64,000 nt of DNA from Amphritea opalescens. GTDB taxonomy: Bacteria > Pseudomonadota > Gammaproteobacteria > Pseudomonadales > Balneatricaceae. How positions within the stretch are numbered: position 1 is the first letter of the stretch; each line of letters opens with the position of its first letter. The position numbers and the translations under genes were made by a program. The stretch spans positions 21,993 to 85,992 of the forward strand of contig NZ_RQXW01000017.1 in the NCBI RefSeq assembly GCF_003957515.1, read 5' to 3'. The notes beneath the pieces are model-generated. The model searched no databases. It worked only from the letters and a program-made list of their open reading frames with translations, and was not told the origin of the DNA. Positions 1 through 8,657 of the stretch are shown here, one piece after another.

Positions 1-761
1 TTCTTCCAAGCAGAACGGTTAACAACGATTGGCAATACCTGTGCACCCGCCAATGGCAAGCGATACATATACTTAGCCACTTCAACGTGGTTACCATCGC
101 GGTGATCGATCATGTTACTACCGATAGAGCCATCGATAACGCCGGTAGCCAGTGACGTATAGATTTCGCTCCAAGCGAGTGATACAGGTGATGCACCCAA
201 GTTACGCAGGAACTTACCATAAGCACCCGGAGCACGTATTTTAAGCCCTTTAAAATCAGCGACTGACTTAATTTCTTTCTTAGTTAACACATATACCGGT
301 GGTTGAATGTAAGGTTCAAGCCAAACCAATCCTTGTGAACCATAGGCTTTAGTGAGTACTTTTCCCCAGCCCTTATCATGGAACAATGCCTGTAGTTCAG
401 CAGGGTCATCCGTACCACCAGGCAGGCCAATTTCAACCACGCCTGCAGGTAATTCACCCGCATGCATAGACTGGAATGGTGCGCCCATGGTGATCAAGCC
501 GGATTTAACCGCACCCAATAAACCACTCGTACCAACACCTTCACCGGAATACAAAACCTGAACTTTAATACGGCCTTCTGATTCAGTTTCGATATTCTTC
601 GCTAGGCTTTCATACACATCACCAAAAGCAGTACCGCGACCATAAAGGTTGCTAAAACGCCAGTTATAGTCAGCAGCAGACACATCAGCAGCCAAAGTAC
701 TCAGGCCTAATGTCACAGCTAAAGCAGAGGTTGATAGTTTTTTCTTAAGGTTCTTGATCAT
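1..761 (-). CDS. dctP: TRAP transporter periplasmic substrate-binding protein (DctP family), cut by window edge
   Basis: Extracytoplasmic solute receptor of a tripartite ATP-independent periplasmic transporter. Only the N-terminal 253 residues are inside the window. The start is a hydrophobic signal peptide (MIKNLKKKLS..., Ala-rich, cleavage near AADVSA-AD). A DctP core follows: residues from about 29 read YNWRFSNLYGRGT, later a KSVADFKGLKIR block and the SLAWSEIYTSLATGVIDG segment typical of the family. The ATG at 761 is preceded by AGGA. The membrane subunits would lie to the left, outside the window. It is divergent from the LysR gene at 968, which probably controls it. The substrate cannot be read from the sequence. 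Confidence 0.88.
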   Translation of the reverse strand, partial: MIKNLKKKLSTSALAVTLGLSTLAADVSAADYNWRFSNLYGRGTAFGDVYESLAKNIETESEGRIKVQVLYSGEGVGTSGLLGAVKSGLITMGAPFQSMHAGELPAGVVEIGLPGGTDDPAELQALFHDKGWGKVLTKAYGSQGLVWLEPYIQPPVYVLTKKEIKSVADFKGLKIRAPGAYGKFLRNLGASPVSLAWSEIYTSLATGVIDGSIGSNMIDHRDGNHVEVAKYMYRLPLAGAQVLPIVVNRSAWK

Positions 762-882
762 GCTTCATCCTGGGTTTTGTAATAAGTATGCGGCGAATTA
801 AATAATTGCGGCCGCATTTTCACATAGATCAAAGATGCGTTAAATCACAAATAACCCACATTAACGTTTAACTTTCTTTACG

Positions 883-922
883 TAAGATAGATTCTTATGT
901 ATAAGAAAACCAACGAATCTTA
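883..922. promoter_or_regulatory. Nested inverted repeats, candidate LysR operator
   Basis: A perfect palindrome TTCTTAT-GT-ATAAGAA spans 892-907. It is nested inside an outer inverted pair, TAAGAT (883-888) and ATCTTA (917-922). It lies in the intergenic gap between the divergent dctP (start 761) and lysR (start 968). Position and symmetry are what a LysR-type activator-repressor site would show; the assignment to the adjacent regulator is inferred. Confidence 0.5.
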
Positions 923-967
923 GTTTGCTATCCCACACAAAGCGAAACCTATAAAGGTATAAAAAGA

Positions 968-1906
968 ATGACGAAATTTGTGCTTGGGCAACTGGGTGAC
1001 ATCGAGATAAAACAGCTTAAAATATTTAAGTCTGTTGTAGAATGTGAAGGGTTTTCAGCCGCAGAAGTTGAACTCAACATCAGCCGCCCCACCATTAGTA
1101 ATCACATCGCTGCACTGGAAAAACGCTTAAATATTACGCTATGTAAACGGGGAAGAGCCGGGTTTAGCTTAACGCCAGAGGGCAAAGTTGTATTTGATCA
1201 AACCACTCACCTGTTGCATAACCTTGAACAGTTTCGCAGTACCATTAATAACCTTGGCGATAACCCTGCCGGTAAACTGAGAATTGCTCTGAGTGATACT
1301 TTCAGTACCGATCCACGCTTCAAACTGCCGGCGATCATCCGCCACTTCTATCATCGAGCGCCGAATGTCGAGCTTCAAATTGAAGTTGAGCACATGAAAG
1401 TCATGGAAAAGATGGTACTCAATAATCAACTCGATATTGCCATCATCCCCTATCATCGAAAACTTGAAGGGCTTAACTATATTCACCTATTCACAGACGA
1501 AAACTATATCTATTGTGGCAAAGACCACCCTTTGTTTGATCTGCCTAAAGATCAGGTAACACAAACGGTTATCAACAGCTACAAATTGGTACATGCGGGT
1601 CTTAAACCCCATGAAGAGATTTATCATCAGCTCTCTCAGATGAACCTTTCCGTTGCTTCTTATCACTATGAATCCCGCATCGCGATGCTGCTATCAGGCT
1701 GTTATATCAGTTTTTTACCGCAGCAAATTGCGCAACCCTATGTCATACAGGGATTACTCAAGGCTGTTGCGCAAGACATTAAGCATTTCCGCTTAGGCGT
1801 CGCCGTGATTACTAAAAAGTCCACACAACCCAACCGAGCAAGGGATATGTTTATCGACTCCATTAAAGTCATCCATAAAGATGCGGAAAGTGCCCCACCC
1901 TATTGA
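968..1906 (+). CDS. LysR-family transcriptional regulator
   Basis: 312-residue LysR-type regulator. The winged helix-turn-helix covers about residues 14-75, with a recognition region FSAAEVELNISRPTIS. The LysR effector-binding fold follows from about residue 100 (GKLRIALSDTF). Unusually, a short N-terminal extension (MTKFVLGQLGDIEIKQ) precedes the first helix, and the same layout appears in the LysR protein at 18684. The gene is divergent from the TRAP binding protein and upstream of the oxidase, antiporter and exporter genes, so it may control transport on either side. A hairpin (AGCGTCA/TGACGCT, 1921-1943) follows the stop and may act as a weak terminator. Confidence 0.88.
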   Translation: MTKFVLGQLGDIEIKQLKIFKSVVECEGFSAAEVELNISRPTISNHIAALEKRLNITLCKRGRAGFSLTPEGKVVFDQTTHLLHNLEQFRSTINNLGDNPAGKLRIALSDTFSTDPRFKLPAIIRHFYHRAPNVELQIEVEHMKVMEKMVLNNQLDIAIIPYHRKLEGLNYIHLFTDENYIYCGKDHPLFDLPKDQVTQTVINSYKLVHAGLKPHEEIYHQLSQMNLSVASYHYESRIAMLLSGCYISFLPQQIAQPYVIQGLLKAVAQDIKHFRLGVAVITKKSTQPNRARDMFIDSIKVIHKDAESAPPY

Positions 1907-2089
1907 GCATCTGTCGGCTAAGCGTCAATCGCCGAATGACGCTCACCGACTTATCTATCCCCTGATAGGTATAGCGTCTAAGCCCGAGAAAAGATTATCT
2001 TAACCCTACATTGAAGGCTGAGGACGACCGTTCGTTATCCCAGCGACTATCAGCAATACCCTTATTGGGTCCGATTACAGGGTTTCCTT

Positions 2090-3373
2090 ATGGCTGCTCC
2101 ATCACACACCACGTCATACTATGCCGCTTCAGCAAACGATAAAGCGTTTCGGGCACCATTAACTAATCATATCACTGCCGATATCTGTGTTATCGGTGCG
2201 GGTTTTACCGGCATGTCGTCGGCATTACATCTCGCCGAACAGGGTTTTAAGGTAGTCGTTTTAGAAGCCAGCCGGATTGGCTTTGGTGCATCCGGTCGTA
2301 ACGGCGGACAGATCGTTCACAGTTATAGCCGTGATATCGACTTTATTGAAAAGCATTATGGCCAAGACACCGGCCGTGAGATGGGAAAAATGGCTTTCGA
2401 AGGCGGACAAATTATCCGTCGTCTCGTCGATCAATATAACATTGACTGTGACTTGAAGGATGGCGGTATCTTCGCCGCCTGTAATAGCCGACAGCTCCGT
2501 GAGATGGAAGAAAAGAAAGCGCTTTGGGAAGCCCACGGCCATACCCAACTAGAGATGCTAACCCCTGACAGCATCCGCGACCATGTCGGTTCAAGCCGAT
2601 ATGAAGGCGGTTTACTAGATAAAAGCGGCGGCCACTTCCACCCGCTCAACCTCGTATTAGGTGAAGCGGCGGCCTTCGAAAGCCTCGGCGGTGTGATTTA
2701 TGAAGACTCTGCCGTCACTCAGGTGCAGGAAGGTGACAAAGCCGTTATCCATACAGCAACAGGCTCAGTTACCGCGGACTTCGTCATTGTCGCAGGTAAC
2801 GCTTATTTAGGTGGATTGATTCCTAAATTAGAGCAAAAAGCGATGCCTTGTGGCACTCAGGTGATTACCACCGAACCCCTCAATGAAGCGCAACAACGTG
2901 AGTTACTACCACAGGATAACTGCGTTGAAGACTGTAACTATCTGCTGGATTATTTCCGCCTCTCTGGCGATGGCCGCCTGATCTATGGCGGCGGTGTCAC
3001 CTATGGCGCGCGGGAACCGGATAAGATCGAATCGTTGATTGTACCGAATATGCTGAAAACCTTTCCTCAGTTAAAAGGCGTTAAGGTGGATTATGCCTGG
3101 ACCGGCAACTTCCTACTGACACTGATGCGTCTGCCGCAGTTTGGTCGTATCGGCAAGAATATTTACTACGCTCAGGGCTACAGCGGCCACGGTGTGACCA
3201 GTTCCCACCTCGCCGGCAAAGTGCTTTGTGACGCGATCAAAGGTCAAGCGGAACGGTTTGATATCTTTGCCGGTCTGCCACAATACCCCTTCCCTGGTGG
3301 CCGAGCATTACGTATTCCGTACACCGCCATGGGCGCTTGGTATTACAACCTGCGCGATAAACTGGGTATCTAA
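2090..3373 (+). CDS. FAD-dependent oxidoreductase, PuuB/glycine oxidase (DAO) family
   Basis: 427-residue flavoprotein. The dinucleotide-binding motif IGAGFTGMSSALHLAE lies near residues 36-51, followed by GASGRNGGQ (about 65-73), which is characteristic of gamma-glutamylputrescine oxidase PuuB and relatives. The C-terminal YSGHGVTSSHLAGK block is also family-typical. Such enzymes oxidise an amine or N-glutamylated amine with O2 and give an aldehyde and H2O2. It is a paralogue of the gene at 27760-29043. Here the neighbours are an NhaC antiporter and an EamA exporter rather than polyamine synthetase genes, so the substrate is uncertain. Confidence 0.85.
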   Translation: MAAPSHTTSYYAASANDKAFRAPLTNHITADICVIGAGFTGMSSALHLAEQGFKVVVLEASRIGFGASGRNGGQIVHSYSRDIDFIEKHYGQDTGREMGKMAFEGGQIIRRLVDQYNIDCDLKDGGIFAACNSRQLREMEEKKALWEAHGHTQLEMLTPDSIRDHVGSSRYEGGLLDKSGGHFHPLNLVLGEAAAFESLGGVIYEDSAVTQVQEGDKAVIHTATGSVTADFVIVAGNAYLGGLIPKLEQKAMPCGTQVITTEPLNEAQQRELLPQDNCVEDCNYLLDYFRLSGDGRLIYGGGVTYGAREPDKIESLIVPNMLKTFPQLKGVKVDYAWTGNFLLTLMRLPQFGRIGKNIYYAQGYSGHGVTSSHLAGKVLCDAIKGQAERFDIFAGLPQYPFPGGRALRIPYTAMGAWYYNLRDKLGI

Positions 3374-3556
3374 TCAGCCACGGTACGAGCCTCCTATGCG
3401 CATTAAAGCCTAGCGCCTCGTGCCAATACATTGCTGTCATTAGGTATCTCCCTGCGACTACCACCGCATTCACCCTTTTGCTGGCCCTCAATACCGCGAG
3501 GCGTTGAGGGCTCAGGCTTTACATCATCAATTTATAACGATAAGAAAAGGTGCCAT

Positions 3557-5086
3557 ATGAGTACTGAGATCGGCTCGACTGTCAGCCCCGACACCATGGC
3601 TATCAAGCCAAACAACACCCCAAACACGACCCTTAATCGCCAAGGCAGCCCACAAAAGTGGCTGATCTTTTTTAGCGTTATTATGGCCTTTTTTGCCTAC
3701 CTTTCGACCCAGCATGTAGACGGCGAGCCCTATGGCTTTTTAAGTTTCCTGCCAGCTATGCTCATTCTATGCGTGGCGGTGATCACCAAGAAGGCTCTGG
3801 AATCGATCTTCGCCGGCATTATTGCGGGCTTGCTGTTACTCGATCCGAGCAACCTTGTCAGTGGGCTCGGTGACCTCTCAATATCGGTGGTCATGGATGA
3901 AACCATCGCCTGGATCGTACTGGTGTGCGGCATGATGGGCGGCCTCATTAATATGTTGGAACGCGGTGGCAGCGTCTTGAGTTTTGGCGAGCTACTCGCT
4001 AAACGGATTAAAACCAAGCGCGGCACCATGCTCACTACCTGTACTTTAGGGGTCATGGTGTTTATCGATGATTACCTGAATTCACTGGCGGTCTCTGCCT
4101 CGATGAAAAGCCTCACCGACCGCTATAAGATCTCTCGCGAAAAACTGGCCTTCTTAGTCGATTCTACCGCCGCACCGGTGTGTATTCTGGTGCCTGTTTC
4201 AACCTGGGCGGTTTATTTTGCCGCCTTACTGGAAGAAAACGGCGCCGCAGCCGAAGGCAAAGGGATGTCCCTCTATATCGACGCTATTCCCTACATGGTG
4301 TACGGCTGGGCGGCACTGCTGGTCGTATTTCTAGTGGCCTTCGGAATCCTTGGTGATTTTGGCGAAATGAAAAAAGCCGAACAGCGCGCCCAAGCCGGTC
4401 AGCCCATCCCCGATGGTATTCAGCAAGATGGTTTCGACACCTCAGCGCTGAAGAAAACCCCACCCCTCATTGGTTTATTAAACTTCCTGTTGCCGATGGC
4501 CGTGTTAATAGCAGCCAGTGTTTATTACGATATCGATTTACTACTCGGTGCTCTGGTAGCCTCGATGTTTACCATGGTGCTCTACTTCTGGCAGCGATTG
4601 CTCTCCTTTGCTCAGTTGGTTGATGCAATGCTGGATGGGTTTAAGGTGATGCTGCACCCCATTGCGGTCGTCTGTGCGGGCTTTATGGTCAAAGAGATCA
4701 ACGATCAACTCGGCCTAACCCCTTATATCATCGACTCACTGACCCCCTTCCTGTCGAAAGAGATGCTACCGGCGTTAGTCTTTGCTTCGATGGCCATGGT
4801 GGTGTTCGCCACGGGTTCTAGCTGGGGTGTGTTTGTGGTCTCCCTACCGATTGTGATCCCCATGGCCATTAGCATGGATATGTCGATGCCACTGACGGTG
4901 GGTGCACTACTATCCGCCTCAGCTTTTGGTAGCCACGCCTGTTTCTTCAGTGACTCGACCGTACTGTCATCCCAAGGTTCCGGCTGTACCCCGATGCAAC
5001 ATGCCCTCAGCCAGATTCCCTACGCCCTGATTGGTGCCGTTATCGCGTTTATCTGCTTGGTAACACTGGGCTTTATGCTGGCCTAA
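3557..5086 (+). CDS. NhaC/NhaC-like family sodium-coupled antiporter
   Basis: 509-residue inner membrane protein with about a dozen hydrophobic segments, of the NhaC-type Na+/H+ antiporter family (PF03553 type). Family signatures are the IDDYLNSLAVSASM segment, the GSSWGV motif late in the protein and HACFFSDSTVLSSQGSGC near the C-terminus. I placed the start at the ATG at 3557 because AAGAAAAGG precedes it. The longer frame from 3431 adds a non-membrane, proline-rich stretch with no ribosome site. Members of this family exchange Na+ or an amino acid or organic acid for H+. Following an amine oxidase gene on the same strand, it may import that enzyme's substrate; this is inferred. Confidence 0.85.
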   Translation: MSTEIGSTVSPDTMAIKPNNTPNTTLNRQGSPQKWLIFFSVIMAFFAYLSTQHVDGEPYGFLSFLPAMLILCVAVITKKALESIFAGIIAGLLLLDPSNLVSGLGDLSISVVMDETIAWIVLVCGMMGGLINMLERGGSVLSFGELLAKRIKTKRGTMLTTCTLGVMVFIDDYLNSLAVSASMKSLTDRYKISREKLAFLVDSTAAPVCILVPVSTWAVYFAALLEENGAAAEGKGMSLYIDAIPYMVYGWAALLVVFLVAFGILGDFGEMKKAEQRAQAGQPIPDGIQQDGFDTSALKKTPPLIGLLNFLLPMAVLIAASVYYDIDLLLGALVASMFTMVLYFWQRLLSFAQLVDAMLDGFKVMLHPIAVVCAGFMVKEINDQLGLTPYIIDSLTPFLSKEMLPALVFASMAMVVFATGSSWGVFVVSLPIVIPMAISMDMSMPLTVGALLSASAFGSHACFFSDSTVLSSQGSGCTPMQHALSQIPYALIGAVIAFICLVTLGFMLA

Positions 5087-5108
5087 CGTAGAATGTATCA
5101 GCGTTTGC

Positions 5109-5133
5109 TGGAGACTTCGGTCTCCATTGTTTA
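5109..5133 (+). terminator. UUCG-tetraloop hairpin, probable terminator
   Basis: TGGAGAC-TTCG-GTCTCCA forms a 7-bp stem closed by a UUCG tetraloop 20 nt after the antiporter stop, followed by TTGTTT. The U-tract is weak, so read-through into the exporter gene is possible. Confidence 0.6.
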
Positions 5134-5214
5134 AGCCTGTAGAGTCTAGCGACTTAGCTGGCTTAACGACGTATTCAAAAACTGACTCAATAGCTCTATC
5201 GACAAGGACTTCCC

Positions 5215-6180
5215 ATGCTTATCCGATCATCACGCACAGCACAACTGCTACTTCTATTAGTCTGCTTTATCTGGGGCGTAGAGTTCGTGTTGATCGATCT
5301 AGCGATTGAAGAGATACCCACCCACACCTTTAATGCCATCCGTTTCTTATTAGCGGGATTATCACTGATCCCGCTGCTTTGGTTTAACCGACAGCAACTG
5401 GTGAACATCCGCTGGTTACCGCTCTGTGGCGCCAGTGCCCTGCTCGGTTTTCTGCTGTTTGTCAGTTTCTACACTCAAACAGAGGGCATGCATTACACCT
5501 CGGTGTCTAATGCTGGCTTTATTACCGGTTTAAACGTGCCGTTAGTGCCGCTACTGGGCTTTCTGCTGTTTCGCATCAAGGCTTCCGCGGCGGTGTGGAT
5601 CGGTATGGTGATCGCCACGGCAGGGCTCTACCTGTTAACCGTTGGTGATAACCTAGAATTCAATCGGGGTGACACTCTCATACTGACCTGCGCATTTGGC
5701 TTTGCCATTCATATTTTGCTGACCGGTCGCTTCGTCGATTCACTCCCAGTGATGCCCTTGAGCATCCTACAGTTGCTAGCTGTAGCCCTGTATAGCAGTA
5801 TTGCTGCTTGGATTAGCCCCGAGCCCGCATTTTATCATTCAGGTGCAACACCCCTGAGCTGGCAGGATTTGGCGACGAATCCTTTGATTATCAGCGCAGT
5901 GTTGATTACCGGTCTGTTAGGCACGGCCTATGCCTACTGGGCACAATCAGCCTGCCAGCAGATACTCGCCTCGCATCAGGTGGCACTGATCTTCGCCACC
6001 GAACCGGTGTTTGCTTGCCTCTCCGCTTGGTTATTCCTAAACGAGCAACTCGGTACGCTAGGATTAGTCGGTGCGGGCATGATTATCGCTGCGATGCTGA
6101 TCTCTGAACTCGGTGATCGCCGAGGACGCGTCACCCTAGAACCGCTCGATCAAAGTACCTCAGTATCACCAAAGCCGTAA
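5215..6180 (+). CDS. EamA/DMT-family transporter
   Basis: 321-residue drug/metabolite transporter with ten predicted membrane helices in two EamA repeats. It opens with LLLLLVCFIWGVEFVLIDLAIEEIP, close to the usual WG..F..... signature of helix 1. The second repeat has GLLGTAYAYWAQSACQQ and the ATEPVFACLSAWLFLNE motif typical of EamA exporters. AAGGA precedes the ATG. Proteins of this family export amino acids or metabolites; the substrate here is unknown. The gene converges with the SLATT-like gene across a 38-nt gap. Confidence 0.87.
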   Translation: MLIRSSRTAQLLLLLVCFIWGVEFVLIDLAIEEIPTHTFNAIRFLLAGLSLIPLLWFNRQQLVNIRWLPLCGASALLGFLLFVSFYTQTEGMHYTSVSNAGFITGLNVPLVPLLGFLLFRIKASAAVWIGMVIATAGLYLLTVGDNLEFNRGDTLILTCAFGFAIHILLTGRFVDSLPVMPLSILQLLAVALYSSIAAWISPEPAFYHSGATPLSWQDLATNPLIISAVLITGLLGTAYAYWAQSACQQILASHQVALIFATEPVFACLSAWLFLNEQLGTLGLVGAGMIIAAMLISELGDRRGRVTLEPLDQSTSVSPKP

Positions 6181-6218
6181 CAACAAAGGGGTTTATCTAG
6201 ACACCGGCGTTTATGATT

Positions 6219-6677
6219 CTATTCCGCCGGAACGATATCCCCTTGTCGCCCCTGCACAATGCCAGTGTTCCATTTTTCTGCCGAGTTATTCAGCACTTTC
6301 TGCAACCGTTCAAAGAACAGCTCAAGCTCTGCGGCCTTCAAGGTTTGGCTTTTAATCTGAAACATCAACTCACGCCTTAAATCACACAGGGTGTAATAGG
6401 TAGTCCGCTCATGAATCCACAGTTCATCCGCCTTACGCAGCCCTTCTAGGGACGCGAGAATACCGGCGGTGCCTGAGAAAACCAAAATAGCGACATTCAG
6501 ATGGGTGGAATAAGCGGGCAGATACAGCGCCAATCCAGATAGCAGAGACAACATAGCGGTAAGCCCAAAAGAGCCATAGCGCAACCGACGATGTAATGTT
6601 TTATGCGACTTAGAGTTGTGCCGGAACATCTCAATCTTTTTATCTAACTCATCCACTAGAAACTGTTGCTGCTCCAT
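6219..6677 (-). CDS. Small two-TM protein, SLATT/DUF4231-like
   Basis: 152 residues: a charged N-terminal helix (about 1-30), two hydrophobic segments (about 34-54 and 60-78), then a long amphipathic coiled region. The pattern, with a KADELWIHERTTYYTLCDLRRE block after the second helix, resembles the SLATT/DUF4231 group of 2TM helical proteins. Some members of that group are predicted pore-forming effectors beside nucleotidyltransferases or SLOG sensors. No such partner is adjacent, so a defence role is not supported by context. The ribosome site AGGAGGT is near perfect. Assignment to the family is by overall pattern only. Confidence 0.6.
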   Translation of the reverse strand: MEQQQFLVDELDKKIEMFRHNSKSHKTLHRRLRYGSFGLTAMLSLLSGLALYLPAYSTHLNVAILVFSGTAGILASLEGLRKADELWIHERTTYYTLCDLRRELMFQIKSQTLKAAELELFFERLQKVLNNSAEKWNTGIVQGRQGDIVPAE

Positions 6678-6904
6678 AACGCTTACCTCCTAGGGCGGGT
6701 TGATAAACACTCGCCTATCGAACCTTAATAGAACCTCGGTGAAATCATTATCTAACATCTTGCTATCCGTATTTAAAAACACCTTAGAGCGACTCTAAGC
6801 TGATCAAAAATCAAACAGCAGTTTAATCATAGTCTAGCGTTGAGCAACCTACCGCTTTGGACACACCATAAATCACAGAATCAAACGCTATAGGTAAACT
6901 AGCC

Positions 6905-6965
6905 CAGCATAGAGGTGAGGGTTAGGGTTAGAATTTGAGGTTAAAGATTAGAGGTATAAGTATAG
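6905..6965. repeat. Degenerate short tandem repeat, G/T/A rich
   Basis: Between the SLATT-like and cNMP-binding genes the top strand reads as loosely repeated GGTTA/GATTAGA units (GGGTTAGGGTTAG, GAGGTTAAAG, ATTAGAGGTA). On the other strand the periodicity is near 12-14 nt with CCTC.AAT..AA units, similar in composition to the 13-nt arrays at 45400 and 55913 but much more degraded. Not coding. Confidence 0.45.
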
Positions 6966-6974
6966 GTAAACCGA

Positions 6975-7457
6975 TCAGTGTTTATCGGCATAGAGCTGAT
7001 CAAGATGACTAATTTCTCGGCTCATCTCTCGGGTAATATTGATCAGAAAGATCATAAACATCTCAGGGTATTGCTCGCAGAGCTTATGGAATAACTCAGT
7101 GCTAATCTCTAACAGATAACCCTCTTTTTCCACCACAGCATCTCCCCGGCGTGGATGCAGTCCAATCATACCAACAAAGCCAATCTGCTCACCTTCGTCA
7201 TACAGGCGTATTGGCACGCTGGCACCGTCTTGAGGCCGATGCTGGTAAAACCGTACCGCGCCTTTAATGATGATATAAAACTGTTCCGACATATCATCTA
7301 TGCTGAATAACCGATCCCCCGGCTGCACCGATAACAGTGTTCCCTGTTGCAGCAGAAAGTGGAGACTCTCATCCGATAAAGCACCAAACATAGACAGAGA
7401 CTGACAGAAACCTTCCGGATACCGCTGTTCGAGTTCAGTAAGCGTAACGGCCTTCAT
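6975..7457 (-). CDS. Cyclic nucleotide-binding (Crp/Fnr-type) domain protein without DNA-binding domain
   Basis: 160-residue protein consisting essentially of one cNMP-binding beta-barrel: GDRLFSIDDMSEQFYIIIKGAV (about 47-68) is the start of the roll, and a GFVGMIGLHPRRGDAVV segment occupies the phosphate-binding cassette. A closing helix pair ends in LDQLYADKH. A Crp-family transcription factor would have some 60-80 further residues with a winged HTH, and these are absent. It may sense a ligand and act on a protein partner; none is evident nearby. The canonical cAMP-pocket pattern GE.A is replaced by GFVGMIG, so the ligand may not be cAMP. Confidence 0.75.
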   Translation of the reverse strand: MKAVTLTELEQRYPEGFCQSLSMFGALSDESLHFLLQQGTLLSVQPGDRLFSIDDMSEQFYIIIKGAVRFYQHRPQDGASVPIRLYDEGEQIGFVGMIGLHPRRGDAVVEKEGYLLEISTELFHKLCEQYPEMFMIFLINITREMSREISHLDQLYADKH

Positions 7458-7613
7458 AGTATTACATCCGTAATCAGTATTTCGTAGCGAACGCGACGAA
7501 CATAAATAACTCGGCCATTATAAAACAGAAACACTCGCTAGCAGATACCTAAAAAGAGATATGGAGCCATGGCGACGAAAAAACCTGTCATTAGGTAAGA
7601 CACTGATCCAGCC

Positions 7614-8492
7614 TTAAGGCTGACGAACCCGCATAAAACTGGCAAAACGGGGGACACCCTTTGCACTGACACCTGTGTATTTATAGGTAACGATACTGCC
7701 GATCGCTGGAGGATGTTGCCGCTGTTGATCGGTAAAGCCGCTGCCGAGCTTAAAGCGAATACCCGTCGGTGTTTCCACTAACAACGCACCGAGCATGCCG
7801 ACATACTTCCCCTTCCCCGGCTGATGCCCAATCACTTTCGCCTCGGCATCTTGCCATAGCTTAAGCTTTAACAGCTGAGCACTACGCCCTGATTGATACA
7901 AGGCATCCTGATGGTGCAGCATCAACCCTTCGCCGTCGTCAGCGACCACCTGCTTTAACCAAGCCATGAGCGTACTATCATCACTGACTCGTCGCTGATC
8001 AATCAACTGAACCCAGTCCCGATCAATCTCATCCACGAGTTGGCCCAATTGCTGTAAACGCTGGGTAAAGGTGCCTGGAAACTGTGGTAGATCAAACAAC
8101 ATAAATTTCACCCGCCGCCAACGATCTGCCTGCCCTTGCGACGCCTCGGTCGATGCGCTTCTAACAAGCGAAGACACCGCGTTAAACTTGCCTCGCCCGA
8201 TCCACAACTCACCATCCAACGGCTGCTCGGGTAATACTTGGGTAAACCAATCCGGCGCATGGATTCGGTAACCCTGTCGCGTTAATAACTGTTTGCCATC
8301 CCAATACCCCCGCACACCATCGAGTTTTTCACTCACCCAATAATCAGATACGTCCAGACCCGCATGATAGACTGTCGCCAGCTGTAGTTTGGGTTTGTCA
8401 GCAAAGCTTTTATCAGCCCAACCAAGAGAAATCATCAGTAAACTAATGAGCAGCAGACGCTGAAAAGCCCCATGACTATTGCGATTTAACAT
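7614..8492 (-). CDS. ATP-dependent DNA ligase, exported (Lig B/E type)
   Basis: 292 residues. The adenylation motif I, SEKLDGVRG (residues about 53-61), holds the nucleotidyl-acceptor lysine. LDGELWIG (motif III), a DGEGLMLH segment (motif IV) and LLKLKLW (motif V) follow. A short OB-fold ends in KYTGVSAKGVPRFASFMRVR. The N-terminus from the ATG at 8492 is a signal peptide (RLLLISLLMISLGW... cleaved near SFADK), so the protein is probably periplasmic, like other minimal Lig E-type ligases. A frame open to 8585 would add about 31 residues ahead of the signal peptide and has AAGG close to its own ATGs, so the start is not certain. Its cellular role in bacteria is not settled; DNA uptake or biofilm DNA has been proposed. 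Confidence 0.82.
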   Translation of the reverse strand: MLNRNSHGAFQRLLLISLLMISLGWADKSFADKPKLQLATVYHAGLDVSDYWVSEKLDGVRGYWDGKQLLTRQGYRIHAPDWFTQVLPEQPLDGELWIGRGKFNAVSSLVRSASTEASQGQADRWRRVKFMLFDLPQFPGTFTQRLQQLGQLVDEIDRDWVQLIDQRRVSDDSTLMAWLKQVVADDGEGLMLHHQDALYQSGRSAQLLKLKLWQDAEAKVIGHQPGKGKYVGMLGALLVETPTGIRFKLGSGFTDQQRQHPPAIGSIVTYKYTGVSAKGVPRFASFMRVRQP

Positions 8493-8657
8493 GATGCCCG
8501 AAGACCATTCAGTGCGCTGGCAGTGGAAGCGAAAACGAATATATTGGCGGTTCTTGCCAAAGAAATAAAAATTCATACGGTACATCCTTGTACTGTTTTT
8601 TTATGAAAAAGTTTTTCATAAAGTATAAAGCGATGCAAATCTTGAGTTAGAGATTCG

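Noticed and set aside
3431..3556. N-terminal extension of the antiporter
   Set aside because: No ribosome site and no membrane-protein character, whereas AAGAAAAGG precedes the ATG at 3557.
6905..6965. Telomere-like GGGTTA repeat
   Set aside because: Only two exact units, embedded in degenerate sequence in the middle of a gene-dense region.
6219..7457. Anti-phage defence island
   Set aside because: Only one weakly assigned SLATT-like gene; no nucleotidyltransferase, restriction, toxin or phage genes around it.
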